Below, in pieces: positions 15,061 to 23,818 of a stretch of DNA of 32,143 bases. Numbering within the stretch: position 1 is the stretch's first letter; the number at the start of each line of letters is the position of its first letter. The translations under genes and the position numbers were made by a program. The notes under the pieces were generated by a model that saw nothing but the letters and a program-made list of their open reading frames with translations, ran no database searches and was not told the origin of the DNA. Location: the NCBI RefSeq assembly GCF_035506375.1, contig NZ_DATJPM010000041.1, forward strand, positions 1-32,143. The letters are read 5' to 3'. The stretch comes from Methanocella sp. (GTDB lineage: Archaea > Halobacteriota > Methanocellia > Methanocellales > Methanocellaceae).

Positions 15061-16080
15061 TTATTTAGTCGCCTGCGACAGCCATTGATCTGCATCTTTA
15101 CCCTTGAAGAAAAAGCTGCCGCCTTTTTCGCTCTTGAAGTCGATGAGGATCTCGCCCGGCTCATGGCGAAGGGAGGCTTTCTCGTCTGGCTCGATATGAT
15201 AATAGAAGATGACTTTTTTACCGTTCGCCGGCTCGACGGAGACGATAACGTACTCCCTTCCCTCAAAGACCGATCCGCGGGCGTGGATAGTGGCGCCGCT
15301 CTGCTGTCCCAGCGCCTTCTTGATCTCCCGGTAGTCCTTTTCGAAGAGCACCAGGGCCATGACACTGTCGATCATGCCCAGCGCCGAGGGCTCGAAAGCA
15401 TATGTGCCATTTGAGATTTTTACGGCTTTCTTGAAATCGTTATAGAAGCCGCCGATATACATGTTCGTGGCGCCCTTATAATACGGGTCCGTGCGGCATT
15501 GTTCCTCCCGGCGAACGGACTGGCCTACGAGTGCGGTATACGTTAACGCCCGCAGGCCCGTGTCTTTCAGGTCCTCCAGGGCTTTTTCGTAATATGGCCT
15601 GGCCGTCTTCTCGTCGAAGCGGCCGTACTTCGCGATGTACTCGTCCGTGGCCATCACCAGGATGTCCATGTCGATGAGGCTCTCGTTGTCGCCCTTGACC
15701 ATCGTGTCGTACGGATACTCGTTGATCCGGCACTCATCCTCGATGATGCCAAAGACCTTGCAGGCGGCCAGCGATGCCTCCATATAGTAAAAGGGATTTC
15801 GTGCGCAGACCACCGGCTTCACGTCCTGTATGGAGCACATATTATCCTTCAGGAACGGGCAGCCGCCGTCGGCCTTCAGGTAAAAGCGCTTTAGCCCATC
15901 GCTGTTGAACTTCGCCGATATGGTACAGTACTTCTTAAAAAATTCGCCGGGACGCATGCCGAGCCGTTCGGATATGCGGAAAATATCATAGAGCGTTAAC
16001 AGTACGACTTTCTGCTTCCTGCAGCAGGTGCCGCACAAGCTGCATCGAAAATCATCATAGGTGAGGACGCCGGAGGCCAT
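15061..16080 (-). CDS. YkgJ-like CxxCxxCC zinc/iron-cluster protein
   Basis: A 339-residue protein. The N-terminal third has the cysteine pattern of the YkgJ (zinc- or iron-chelating) family: FRCSLCGTCCRKQKVVLL, then GGCPFLKDNMCSIQDVKPVVCARNPF. The remaining 220 residues are a less conserved alpha/beta region with a beta-rich end (ATIHARGSVFEGREYVIVSV and SEKGGSFFFKG) that I cannot assign. The domain is presumed to bind a metal or an iron-sulfur cluster, but its reaction is unknown. It lies 41 bases downstream of top6A on the same strand and could share that transcript. Confidence 0.83.
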   Translation of the reverse strand: MASGVLTYDDFRCSLCGTCCRKQKVVLLTLYDIFRISERLGMRPGEFFKKYCTISAKFNSDGLKRFYLKADGGCPFLKDNMCSIQDVKPVVCARNPFYYMEASLAACKVFGIIEDECRINEYPYDTMVKGDNESLIDMDILVMATDEYIAKYGRFDEKTARPYYEKALEDLKDTGLRALTYTALVGQSVRREEQCRTDPYYKGATNMYIGGFYNDFKKAVKISNGTYAFEPSALGMIDSVMALVLFEKDYREIKKALGQQSGATIHARGSVFEGREYVIVSVEPANGKKVIFYYHIEPDEKASLRHEPGEILIDFKSEKGGSFFFKGKDADQWLSQATK

Positions 16081-16121
16081 GATTTTTTATTATTGGCCAT
16101 CCTTTATCAACTATTTCCTCC

Positions 16122-17222
16122 CTAATCGAAGTAGTCCTTATTCTCGATCTTCGTGGGCAAATAGTGGTTCGAAGTAAATTCAATGGACTTCGAGACCAGC
16201 GCGTCCTGCTCGATCTTGTACCCGAACTTCTTGAGGTCGGCCAGCTCGTTCTGCCACCGGTCCTTCTTGAACCACGGGTAGCCGGCTATCTCCTCCATGC
16301 GCTTGAAGTCCTCGTCGTTCAGCTTGACCCAGGAGCTCCTGGGGATGTCGAAGTCCATAACGTCCTTTACGGAAAGGCCGATGTATTTCGCCCTCGGGCA
16401 CGCCGCCTTTTCCGAGAAGAACGCCAGGTTGATGGAGCCCGATTTGTAGACCGAGTAGATGTAGTATCCCCACGGGTCCATATCGGTGAACACGTAAATC
16501 GGTATCTTATACTCCGCGCCAAACCTGGCCAGCAGCCTTCTTTCCGCACGTGCGGGCTGGCCTTTGCCGGTGAGCAGCAGACAATTATTCTTCTTCCAGT
16601 ACTTCTCCTGGTTCAATAAATTCCATACGGCATACTTTTCCACGACCAGGATGTAGTCGGCGCTCATCTCCTTGATGTGGAAGTAATCGTCCTCGACGAT
16701 GGGCGGCACCGCGCCGCCCGCCGAGCCCATCTTCGTGAAGTCAAGTGTATCGCCGGTCTTATCCTCGACGACCATCGGCCCGGCGAGCACGCCGTTAGGC
16801 GTGGCGATGAGATTCAATTCCTCGCGGAGGCTGTCCGTCATGAGCTCCATATCCTCGATTATTGGGTCCGACTCCTCCTGGAGGTCGAAGGTATTCTCCC
16901 CGGCGCCCGGTATCTCGTGCTTCAGCGTATAGAACAATTGACGAATAGACAGGGCGGGCTTATCCTGCTCTAAAAGGATCTTGATCTGCTTGGCGATGAG
17001 CATGGTCTGGAGGAACTTCTTCGCCTGTCCGATGTTGAAGTAATACCGCTTCTGCTTTTCATCCCCCAGTTTTATCAGGCCAGACTTTTCATCGTAATAC
17101 ACGTTGCTCAGCGCCCTCATCGTAATGTCGACGGACGGGTTCTTGCCCGCCCTGACATCGTCCAGGACGCCCTCGCCGACCTTCGTCAGCCTTTCCACGA
17201 TCTCCTTACTGCGGGCTGTCAT
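16122..17222 (-). CDS. top6A: DNA topoisomerase VI subunit A
   Basis: The DNA-cleaving subunit of the type IIB topoisomerase and archaeal relative of Spo11. The 366-residue length is normal. The catalytic Tyr98 sits in SIRQLFYTLKHEI in the winged-helix domain. The Toprim domain shows Glu195 in VVEKYAVWNLL and the acidic pair Asp247/Asp249 in FTDMDPWGYYIYSVYKSGS, which bind magnesium. The start overlaps the end of top6B by 17 bases, with GGAGGGA just upstream of the ATG, so translation of the two subunits is coupled and their amounts matched. The complex relaxes supercoils and unlinks chromosomes. Confidence 0.97.
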   Translation of the reverse strand: MTARSKEIVERLTKVGEGVLDDVRAGKNPSVDITMRALSNVYYDEKSGLIKLGDEKQKRYYFNIGQAKKFLQTMLIAKQIKILLEQDKPALSIRQLFYTLKHEIPGAGENTFDLQEESDPIIEDMELMTDSLREELNLIATPNGVLAGPMVVEDKTGDTLDFTKMGSAGGAVPPIVEDDYFHIKEMSADYILVVEKYAVWNLLNQEKYWKKNNCLLLTGKGQPARAERRLLARFGAEYKIPIYVFTDMDPWGYYIYSVYKSGSINLAFFSEKAACPRAKYIGLSVKDVMDFDIPRSSWVKLNDEDFKRMEEIAGYPWFKKDRWQNELADLKKFGYKIEQDALVSKSIEFTSNHYLPTKIENKDYFD

Positions 17223-18846
17223 TCACGGCTCCCTCCTTCACCGGCTCCCCGGTATCGATGAATTTTGTATATTTTTTAGCCAGCACATCCCTCAGCTCTG
17301 CCTCGATCTTTACATGATCCTTACCAGTGAGGTCCTCCAGCGCCAGCGCCAGCTCCTTCGTGTAGGACTCGAACATCTTTATTTTCTTGCGGGCGTCCAG
17401 GGCCTTCTTCTGTTCCGAGAGATACCGGCCCAGGTCCCTCGCCGCCTCCCGCACGGCCAGCTCGATCTCGTCCTCGATCTCGGGGATGTCGGCTATGGCG
17501 TCCTTCGATTCGGACGTGAAGGGCACGTTGGTCGACGCCACGTGCACCATTATCATGATGGGCCCCTGGGGCATCTTCGCTCCCTTGGGCTGTTCCAGAT
17601 TATAATTCTTCCAGTTGATGCGCTCGATGGCGTGCGTTATCGCGCATGCGCCCTGCTGGTACATGAGCGGCACGCGGTTGGCAATGCGGTATATCTCCGC
17701 CCGGCCTTCCGTGTCGATGTCGCCGCCGTAGGCGATGGCCGCCTCGACCAGGAACGGGTTGCCATGAGACACGTTAACCGGGCGCGATACGGTGGAAATG
17801 AAGTCAACGCGGTGATTTTGCGTGAGGCCCTTCTTCAGGAGGTCGCCCGTGATGGGCGAAAGACAGTCCTTCGGCGGCGCCTGGATCTTTATTTTTTGGA
17901 AGGCCGCCATGAGCCTCTTCACGCCGTCGATGTCCGTAGCCAGCTTTGACGGCGCCATGCCGGGGTCGAGGTTCGCCTCCTTACAGATGGACTCCATTGT
18001 AGTGCCGCCGATCTTGGCGAATGACGCGGAAAGGAACTTGCTTAGCTTGGTCTCCCCGGTCGCCTGGAGCATCTTGATGAGCGTTCCCAGCTCGATACCG
18101 TGGGGGTGTGGCTTGATCTCGACAGGCTGCTTCGGGAGCACGTCGCAGGCCCGCTCGAAGATGACTCTCTCGTCGTACGGGTCGACGAACGTGATACGGG
18201 CATGCGGATTCACTATCGCCGTATTTTTTAAATATTCCAGGACCGATTGTCTGCCCCGAACATATGTGCCCTCCATGTTTAGCTCGATGCGGGTACCCCT
18301 GGAAGTGAAGAAATCATCGTAATTTTCGGAGAGCAGTTTCGGCTCGTTGGTTTCAGTGTCTATTTTAAGCTCGTACACGTAAGCCGGTAGCTTCGGGTCT
18401 ATCCTGGAAGTAATGCGTGCCGGCTTGCCGCTGGTGAGCTGTGCATAAAGCACGGCCGCCGAAATACCGATACCCTGCTGGCCTCTGCTTTGCCGGATGG
18501 CGTGGAACCTGCTGCCGTACAAGAGCTTGCCGAACACCCGGGGGAGCACGTCCTTCTGGACCCCGGGACCGTTGTCCTCGATGACGACGTTCAGGATACG
18601 CTCATCCACCTTGCGGACTCGGATGTATATGTCTGGCAGGATCTGCGATTCTTCACAGGCGTCGAGGGCGTTGTCGACGGCCTCCTTGACGCACGTGATG
18701 AGGCAGCGGGGCAGCGAATCAAATCCGAGCATGTGCCGGTTCTTTTCGAAGAATTCGGCAACGCTGATCGCCTTTTGTTTTTTCGCCAGCTCGACGGCGA
18801 TGGGCGCACTGGATTCCCCGGAAGTACTGGATTCCCTGGAAGTCAT
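17206..18846 (-). CDS. top6B: DNA topoisomerase VI subunit B (ATPase)
   Basis: The GHKL ATPase subunit that dimerises on ATP binding and drives strand passage by the A subunit. The Bergerat-fold motifs are intact: KEAVDNALDA (Glu55, Asn59), EDNGPG (Asp91) and SRGQQGIGISA (about 120-130). The transducer domain follows, including LTQNHRVDFISTVSRPVNV. With the ATG at 18846 the product has 546 residues. An upstream GTG at 18864 is less likely, because a TTTAATAAAA element about 30 bases upstream would make the ATG nearly leaderless. It precedes top6A in the usual order and is divergent from the MTH938-like gene. Confidence 0.97.
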   Translation of the reverse strand: MTSRESSTSGESSAPIAVELAKKQKAISVAEFFEKNRHMLGFDSLPRCLITCVKEAVDNALDACEESQILPDIYIRVRKVDERILNVVIEDNGPGVQKDVLPRVFGKLLYGSRFHAIRQSRGQQGIGISAAVLYAQLTSGKPARITSRIDPKLPAYVYELKIDTETNEPKLLSENYDDFFTSRGTRIELNMEGTYVRGRQSVLEYLKNTAIVNPHARITFVDPYDERVIFERACDVLPKQPVEIKPHPHGIELGTLIKMLQATGETKLSKFLSASFAKIGGTTMESICKEANLDPGMAPSKLATDIDGVKRLMAAFQKIKIQAPPKDCLSPITGDLLKKGLTQNHRVDFISTVSRPVNVSHGNPFLVEAAIAYGGDIDTEGRAEIYRIANRVPLMYQQGACAITHAIERINWKNYNLEQPKGAKMPQGPIMIMVHVASTNVPFTSESKDAIADIPEIEDEIELAVREAARDLGRYLSEQKKALDARKKIKMFESYTKELALALEDLTGKDHVKIEAELRDVLAKKYTKFIDTGEPVKEGAVNDSPQ

Positions 18847-18955
18847 CGTGGTATAAGGTATCACATGCTTTTATTAAAACTTTGCATCACCCGCGCCCAT
18901 GCCCGGAAATCCTTATCGTTACAGGTTCAATAATGAATCATGGGGGAGAATCTGG

Positions 18956-19303
18956 ATGAAGACTGGCTTTGGATGGGTAAATGTTCAAGGCACGACCTAC
19001 GAGCACGACGTGGTCATCCACACGGACGGAAGCGTCACAAAGCGGAAGAAAAAGGCGTCGAAAGCTTTGAAGGGCGAATACGGGCACACTCCCTTGTCCG
19101 AGCTCGAGCTGGGCTTTGTCACCGGAGAAGACCCGGAGGTTGTCTATATAGGTACCGGACAGTACGGCGACTTGCCGGTTACGCCCGAGGCGCAATCGTT
19201 TTTATCACGCTATTCGCCCGTCATGAAGCCGACCCCGTCGCTGTTAGACCGGATCGAGAAGGAGAATAGGCGCTTTATAGCCATACTCCACGTTACGTGC
19301 TAG
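18956..19303 (+). CDS. MTH938-like domain protein
   Basis: A 115-residue protein of the Mth938/NDUFAF3-like fold family (function in archaea unknown): FGWVNVQGTTYEHDVVIHTD with GSVTKRKKK, PEVVYIGTGQYGDLPVTPEA as the glycine-rich core, and a helical C-terminus (LLDRIEKENRRFIAILHVTC). The frame runs back to ATG 18899, but ATG 18956 is preferred because GGGGGAG lies seven bases before it and the domain starts immediately. It shares a short promoter region with top6B. The C-terminus seems slightly shortened, ending in HVTC, compared with typical members that continue in a helix. Confidence 0.8.
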   Translation: MKTGFGWVNVQGTTYEHDVVIHTDGSVTKRKKKASKALKGEYGHTPLSELELGFVTGEDPEVVYIGTGQYGDLPVTPEAQSFLSRYSPVMKPTPSLLDRIEKENRRFIAILHVTC

Positions 19304-19319
19304 GGCGAATAAATATATA

Positions 19320-19331
19320 GAATATATATAA
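19320..19331 (+). promoter_or_regulatory. TATA region of the PhoU-like/PPDK-like operon
   Basis: GAATATATATAAC provides an archaeal TATA element about 75 bases before the ATG at 19396. Initiation would then fall near 19345-19350, inside the palindrome described next. Confidence 0.5.
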
Positions 19332-19344
19332 CAGCCAATATTCT

Positions 19345-19370
19345 ATGGTGTAAATAATTATTTACACCAT
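19345..19370. promoter_or_regulatory. Perfect 26-bp palindromic operator candidate
   Basis: The half ATGGTGTAAATAA is followed directly by its exact reverse complement TTATTTACACCAT with no spacer. It lies about 15-40 bases after the TATA element and so overlaps the expected transcription start, the position of a repressor site. TGGTGTAA/TTACACCA also forms one end of the 19-base repeats at 10138-10318. Confidence 0.72.
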
Positions 19371-19395
19371 CAGGAGATAAAATAGAGTTTACCAT

Positions 19396-21333
19396 ATGAC
19401 CGAGAAGAATGAGATCATCCAGGAGATCGGAGAAAAAGAAATACTGCTGCCCTCGCTGGTAAATGCCGCTTTACTCGCCAACGAGCGCGCCAAATACTAC
19501 TTCACCCTGCTTCAGGCTGCGGCGGAGCACGCTGAACACCCGGCCGAAAGGCACCCCGACCTGCGTAGTGAGCGTGAACAGGCCGAGATCGATAACGACC
19601 GGCTGGACCGCGTCGTCGGCGAGACGGTGAAAGCCGGTTCCGTCTACCAGGTCCCCCTGGCCGAGGATATTCTCTCCGCCCTGAACAAGTGCATGAAGGA
19701 CATGCTACAGCCATTCCTCCTGGATGGCAACGATGACGGCCCGCAGTTCTCCTCGCGCCTGAAGGCCCTCGCCCCGCAGGTCCGTCTCGAGGACGGGAGC
19801 ATCTCCGCGGTCACGATCGACCGGATAGCGTCCGGGAACCGGGAAGGCGAGGACAGCCTGCACCTGCTCGTCATGGACATGCACAAGGCCCTGAACGAGC
19901 TCCAGGGGAAGATATCGCAGGAGCAGATCGATGGGGCGGTCGCCTACCTCCTAACGGAAAAGGATCGCGTGCTCGTGCGGGCGTTCATGGCGGGGGTCAA
20001 CCGCACGGCTCCCTTGAAATTCGACCACCCGGGCCTCGGCACGACGGCCACACGGTCGGGGAAAAAACTTCTGATCCAGAACGACATTGGCGAAACGGAG
20101 GCCCACGTGATGGTCATTTCCATCACTGGAAAGACCGTGGCCATTACGTATACGGACATCCACATGCAGCGCCTGCAGTACTTCCAGAGCCTGTTCGAGA
20201 CGTACGACGTGGGCTGGTCCGATACGCTCTCGAAGACGCCGGCGGGCGCGAAAAAGCTGGACATCTACCATCTGTCGATCGGCACCTTCAACGCGAAGGA
20301 CCAGGAGCGCCTCAAGGAGTTCCTGACCTACCTGGGGTCCCGCATCGTCTTCCTTATTGATTGGAACCGGGCGCGAAAAAGGCTGAAAAATTTTCTCCCG
20401 AACCGCGATGCGGTCGCCGTGCTCAAGTGGGCGGCGGACCAGGAGGTCGGGCACGTCGGCTTCCTGCAGCTCGGCGGGGAAAAGCTGATCTACGAGGCGC
20501 TCGAGCTCTCGTCCCGGGTCACGCTCCGCTATGGCGAGCCGCTCTACCAGATCATGGGCCGGGAGAAGACGAGTGAATACCTCCGGTGGGTATTAAAGAC
20601 GGCGACGCGGGGCCTGCTCAGCAATACGTCCAAGCTTCTGCTCCAGGATGAGATCCGCGCCGAGCTCCTCCGGTACTTCCGTTCGACGCACGAGGAAGTG
20701 ATCGAGATCTGCGAGGAGCACGCTTCCTACACCATAGAGGTGGCCTCGGCGGTGCTGGACTCGCTGCAGCTCATCCGGGAAGGCGGCGGCCCGGAGGGGG
20801 TTGCGCTGAAGGCGAAAAGATCAAAAGTCTGGGAGCGCGACGCCGACGAGCTCGTAAACCGCGTGCGCAACCTTTCCCGTTCGATCCAGGAGTTTCCCTA
20901 TTTTACTGATCTCATCAATACGGCGGATGACGCCATGGACTTCCTCGAGGAGGCGTCCTTCTATACCACGCTCATGTCCCATAACCCGAGCTCGGGGCCC
21001 ATATACGACGAGCTCTGCGAGATGACCGGCATCGCGCTGAGCAGCGGCCGCGAGTTCCTGAAGGCCCTCATCGCGGCCCTGTACGTCCATAAGACCAACA
21101 ACCGTGAGGACATGCAGGAATTCCTGAAGGCCGTGGACAACGTCGTGCACTTCGAGCGCGTGTGCGACGATTCGCTGCGGAAAACGGAAAAGACAATCTT
21201 CGAGCTCAGCGGCGACTTCAAGGAGCTGCGGCTTTACCTGGAGGTGGCGAGTAACATCGAGGAGGCCACGAACTCGTTCATGAAGGCTGCCTACATCATC
21301 CGGGACAACGTCCTCAAGGAGGTAAACCGGTAA
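19396..21333 (+). CDS. Large protein with C-terminal PhoU/DUF47-like helical domain
   Basis: A 645-residue soluble protein. Residues 1-150 are mostly helical and charged. About 150-415 is an alpha/beta region that I cannot assign (HVMVISITGKTVAITYTDIH, YHLSIGTFNAKDQERLKEFL, VLKWAADQEVGHVGFLQLGG). From about 425 to the end is a long helical bundle of PhoU/DUF47 type, with SKVWERDADELVNRVRNLS, FPYFTDLINTADDAMDFLEE and VCDDSLRKTEKTIFELSG. DUF47 proteins are associated with phosphate transport and control. The stop is one base from the ATG of the PPDK-like gene, so the two are tightly coupled and probably work together. Expression is likely governed by the perfect palindrome upstream. The ribosome site is weak (AGAG), and GGAG lies too far away. 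Confidence 0.82.
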   Translation: MTEKNEIIQEIGEKEILLPSLVNAALLANERAKYYFTLLQAAAEHAEHPAERHPDLRSEREQAEIDNDRLDRVVGETVKAGSVYQVPLAEDILSALNKCMKDMLQPFLLDGNDDGPQFSSRLKALAPQVRLEDGSISAVTIDRIASGNREGEDSLHLLVMDMHKALNELQGKISQEQIDGAVAYLLTEKDRVLVRAFMAGVNRTAPLKFDHPGLGTTATRSGKKLLIQNDIGETEAHVMVISITGKTVAITYTDIHMQRLQYFQSLFETYDVGWSDTLSKTPAGAKKLDIYHLSIGTFNAKDQERLKEFLTYLGSRIVFLIDWNRARKRLKNFLPNRDAVAVLKWAADQEVGHVGFLQLGGEKLIYEALELSSRVTLRYGEPLYQIMGREKTSEYLRWVLKTATRGLLSNTSKLLLQDEIRAELLRYFRSTHEEVIEICEEHASYTIEVASAVLDSLQLIREGGGPEGVALKAKRSKVWERDADELVNRVRNLSRSIQEFPYFTDLINTADDAMDFLEEASFYTTLMSHNPSSGPIYDELCEMTGIALSSGREFLKALIAALYVHKTNNREDMQEFLKAVDNVVHFERVCDDSLRKTEKTIFELSGDFKELRLYLEVASNIEEATNSFMKAAYIIRDNVLKEVNR

Positions 21334-21334
21334 C

Positions 21335-22933
21335 ATGGCTTTCCAGCCCACCTCCCGCATGGTCGTTTTCGGGGCCGGCACGACGGCCGAGGCCTTACCC
21401 CAGGAATTCGGGAACAAGGCCGCAGTCCTGGTCAAAATGGCATCGCTGGGCATACCCGTGCCTCCCGGGTTCGCGCTCGGGGTCACCATCTGCGACGACT
21501 ACTACCGGAATAACGAAGTGCTGCCCGATTATGTGGATGAGATGCTAAAGCGGGGGATCTCGCACCTGGAAAAAGCGACGGGCCTGACTTTCGGGAGCGG
21601 CCGGCGTCCCCTGCTCGTCTCCGTCCGGTCTGGGGCCCCCATTTCCATGCCGGGTATCATGGACACGATGCTGAATATCGGCCTCAACCGCGAGATCATC
21701 CAGGGCCTTATTTACATGTCAGGTAACCCCCGGTTCGCCTGGGACACCTACCGCCGCTATCTGGAAAACTTCGGGACGATCGTTCTGGGCTACGAAGGGA
21801 GTAAGTTCCAGGCGATCCTGCACGAGATAATGGAGGACGTAGGCGTTACGGACGAGACGGCGCTGGACTTCAAGAGCCTGAAGCTGATCACCGGCCGCTA
21901 TGAGGCAATGCTCCAGCGTAATGGGGGGCCGAAATTTCCCGAGAACGTCTACGACCAGCTCCGGGCGGCCTCGATCGCCGTGCTGCGCTCCTGGAATAGT
22001 CCCCGCGCCGCGAATTTTCGGCGCCTGAACCTCGTCGGGGCCGCCCGCGGGACTGCGGTGACCGTCCAGGCCATGGTCTTCGGGAACATGGGCCGGTTCT
22101 CGGGCGCCGGCGTCGCTTTTTCACGGAACCCGTGGACTGGCGGCAAGGAGCTCGTCGTGGACTATAAGCTCGGCGCCCAGGGCGAGGACGTCGTCTCGGG
22201 CAGCCAGGGGGCGTCCACGCAGAAGGAGATGGCCCATCTCATGCCCGAGGCGTACCGTGACCTCCAGGCCGTGGCAACGCGGCTCGAGCAGTACTTCAAG
22301 GATATGCAGGACATCGAGTTCACGGTCCAGGAGGCCCGGCTGTTCATCCTGCAGAGCCGCTCGGGAAAACGCAGCCCATACGCGGCGCTCCGGATCGCTG
22401 TGGAGATGGTGGACGAGGGCCTGATCACGCCGAAAGTGGCTCTGAGGCTGCTGGAGGGCGTGGATATCGACTCGATCATCATCCAGCGATTAAACGCGTC
22501 CGGTGAGCCCCTCGGCGCGGGCATCTCGGCATCGGTTGGCGTGGCCGCAGGCAGGATCGCGCTGACGTGCGAGCGGGCAGAGGAAGATTCGGCAAGATCG
22601 CCCGTCATCCTGGTGCGGGAGACTGCATCTCCCGACGACATCGCGGGCATCAAGGCCGCGGGCGGCTTGCTGACGGCCCGTGGCGCCAGGACGTCCCACG
22701 CGGCTGTCGTGGCCCGCCAGATGGGAAAGGTATGCGTCGTGAACTGTGCGGACCTTTCCATCGACCTGGCTCGCCACAGGATAAACATCGGGAAGGCCAT
22801 GCTCCATGAGGGCGACGAGATCACGCTGGACGGGTCGTCCGGCCTGGTCTATGCAGGGCACTTGTCGACGACGACGGAAAAGCCCGTCGACCTGCTCGCC
22901 AAAGTGGCGAAATGGCGGAAGAAAAAAACATGA
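21335..22933 (+). CDS. PPDK-like phosphotransferase lacking the PEP/pyruvate barrel
   Basis: A 532-residue protein clearly derived from pyruvate phosphate dikinase. The nucleotide-binding part shows LGIPVPPGFALGV, LLVSVRSGAPISMPGIMDTM, RFSGAGVAFSRNPWTGG and MQDIEFTVQEARLFILQSRS. The swivelling phosphohistidine domain shows GGLLTARGARTSHAAVVARQ with His455. Normal PPDK has about 870-900 residues. Here the protein ends soon after the His domain in LLAKVAKWRKKKT, and the next 88 bases to the following gene contain no barrel remnant, so the shortening looks stable. It could phosphorylate its His from ATP and pass the phosphate to another protein or small molecule. The PhoU-like neighbour, one base upstream, is the obvious candidate partner (inference). 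Confidence 0.88.
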   Translation: MAFQPTSRMVVFGAGTTAEALPQEFGNKAAVLVKMASLGIPVPPGFALGVTICDDYYRNNEVLPDYVDEMLKRGISHLEKATGLTFGSGRRPLLVSVRSGAPISMPGIMDTMLNIGLNREIIQGLIYMSGNPRFAWDTYRRYLENFGTIVLGYEGSKFQAILHEIMEDVGVTDETALDFKSLKLITGRYEAMLQRNGGPKFPENVYDQLRAASIAVLRSWNSPRAANFRRLNLVGAARGTAVTVQAMVFGNMGRFSGAGVAFSRNPWTGGKELVVDYKLGAQGEDVVSGSQGASTQKEMAHLMPEAYRDLQAVATRLEQYFKDMQDIEFTVQEARLFILQSRSGKRSPYAALRIAVEMVDEGLITPKVALRLLEGVDIDSIIIQRLNASGEPLGAGISASVGVAAGRIALTCERAEEDSARSPVILVRETASPDDIAGIKAAGGLLTARGARTSHAAVVARQMGKVCVVNCADLSIDLARHRINIGKAMLHEGDEITLDGSSGLVYAGHLSTTTEKPVDLLAKVAKWRKKKT

Positions 22934-23021
22934 GTGCGTCCCGCTTTTTCCGGATTAAGTTTATCCGGCTGCCGACAAAATATATCCATATTTCATAAGA
23001 ACGTAGCTCCACGGAGGCCGT

Positions 23022-23756
23022 ATGATCTTTGAAGTTGCACACGAGCAGGCCGGCAGGCCAATGGTCTGGGAGACGGCCGTATCGGAAGTCGTCCCACGCA
23101 CGAAGGACGTGAAGAGTTTCCGCTTTCCGAAGCCGGAAGGCTTCCAGTATAAGGCGGGCCAGTGGATGTACATCAACATCCGCATCGAGGGCGTGCAAAA
23201 GCTGCACCACTTTACGATCTCCAGCAGCCCGACGGAGAATTACATCGAATTCACGAAGAAGATAACGGATAGCCAGTATTCGCAGGCCCTGGATAAGATG
23301 AAGCCCGGCGACTGGGCCAAGATCAACGCCCCCTTCGGCGAGTTCACACTGGGCGGTGAAAACGAAAAGATTGGGGCCCTGACGGGCGGGATCGGGATCA
23401 CGCCTTTAATGAGCATTTGCCGGTACTGCACGGATAAGAAGCTCCCGACAAGCATCGTCATGCTCTACTCGAACAAGACGGAGAACGAGATCGTTTTCAA
23501 GGATGAGCTCGATGAAATTCAGAAGATGAACCCGAATATCGTCATCAAGAACGTGCTTACGCGGGAGCCGGAATGGAAAGGGCTAAAGGGGCATATCGAC
23601 GCCGATATGATAAAAGCGCAGATACCTGACTATAAAGAGCGTGTGTTTTATATTTGCGGGCCTCCAAGCCTGAACCAGGCGATGAAAAAGGCGCTGGAAG
23701 GGCTGAATTTACGGGAAGACCGGATTAAGCTCGAAGAATTTACCGGCTATCAATAA
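23022..23756 (+). CDS. Ferredoxin-NAD(P)+ reductase-like flavoprotein
   Basis: A 244-residue FNR-superfamily protein. An N-terminal flavin barrel has HHFTISSSP (62-70, the counterpart of the RxYSxxS flavin motif) and the NAD(P) domain has TGGIGITPLMS (121-131) and YICGPPSLNQAM near the C-terminus. No ferredoxin-type [2Fe-2S] segment is present, so electrons must pass to a separate partner. The ribosome site is GGAGG before the ATG (CCACGGAGGCCGTATG). A TATA-like AAAATATATCC lies upstream near 22978, so it is transcribed independently of the PPDK-like gene. Confidence 0.88.
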   Translation: MIFEVAHEQAGRPMVWETAVSEVVPRTKDVKSFRFPKPEGFQYKAGQWMYINIRIEGVQKLHHFTISSSPTENYIEFTKKITDSQYSQALDKMKPGDWAKINAPFGEFTLGGENEKIGALTGGIGITPLMSICRYCTDKKLPTSIVMLYSNKTENEIVFKDELDEIQKMNPNIVIKNVLTREPEWKGLKGHIDADMIKAQIPDYKERVFYICGPPSLNQAMKKALEGLNLREDRIKLEEFTGYQ

Positions 23757-23818
23757 TAATTGAGCTATTCACTAATCTTATATGGGAGCACGTGCAGAGT
23801 AGAATTAGTGGTCGGCGG

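Noticed and set aside
20821..21489. 222-aa minus-strand frame across the PhoU-like/PPDK-like junction
   Set aside because: It spans two well-supported plus-strand genes with native codon use; this is a shadow of GC-rich coding DNA.
21335..23021. Frameshifted full-length PPDK with a hidden C-terminal barrel
   Set aside because: The frame ends in a natural basic tail, and the 88 bases before the next gene are too short and show no barrel motif in any frame.
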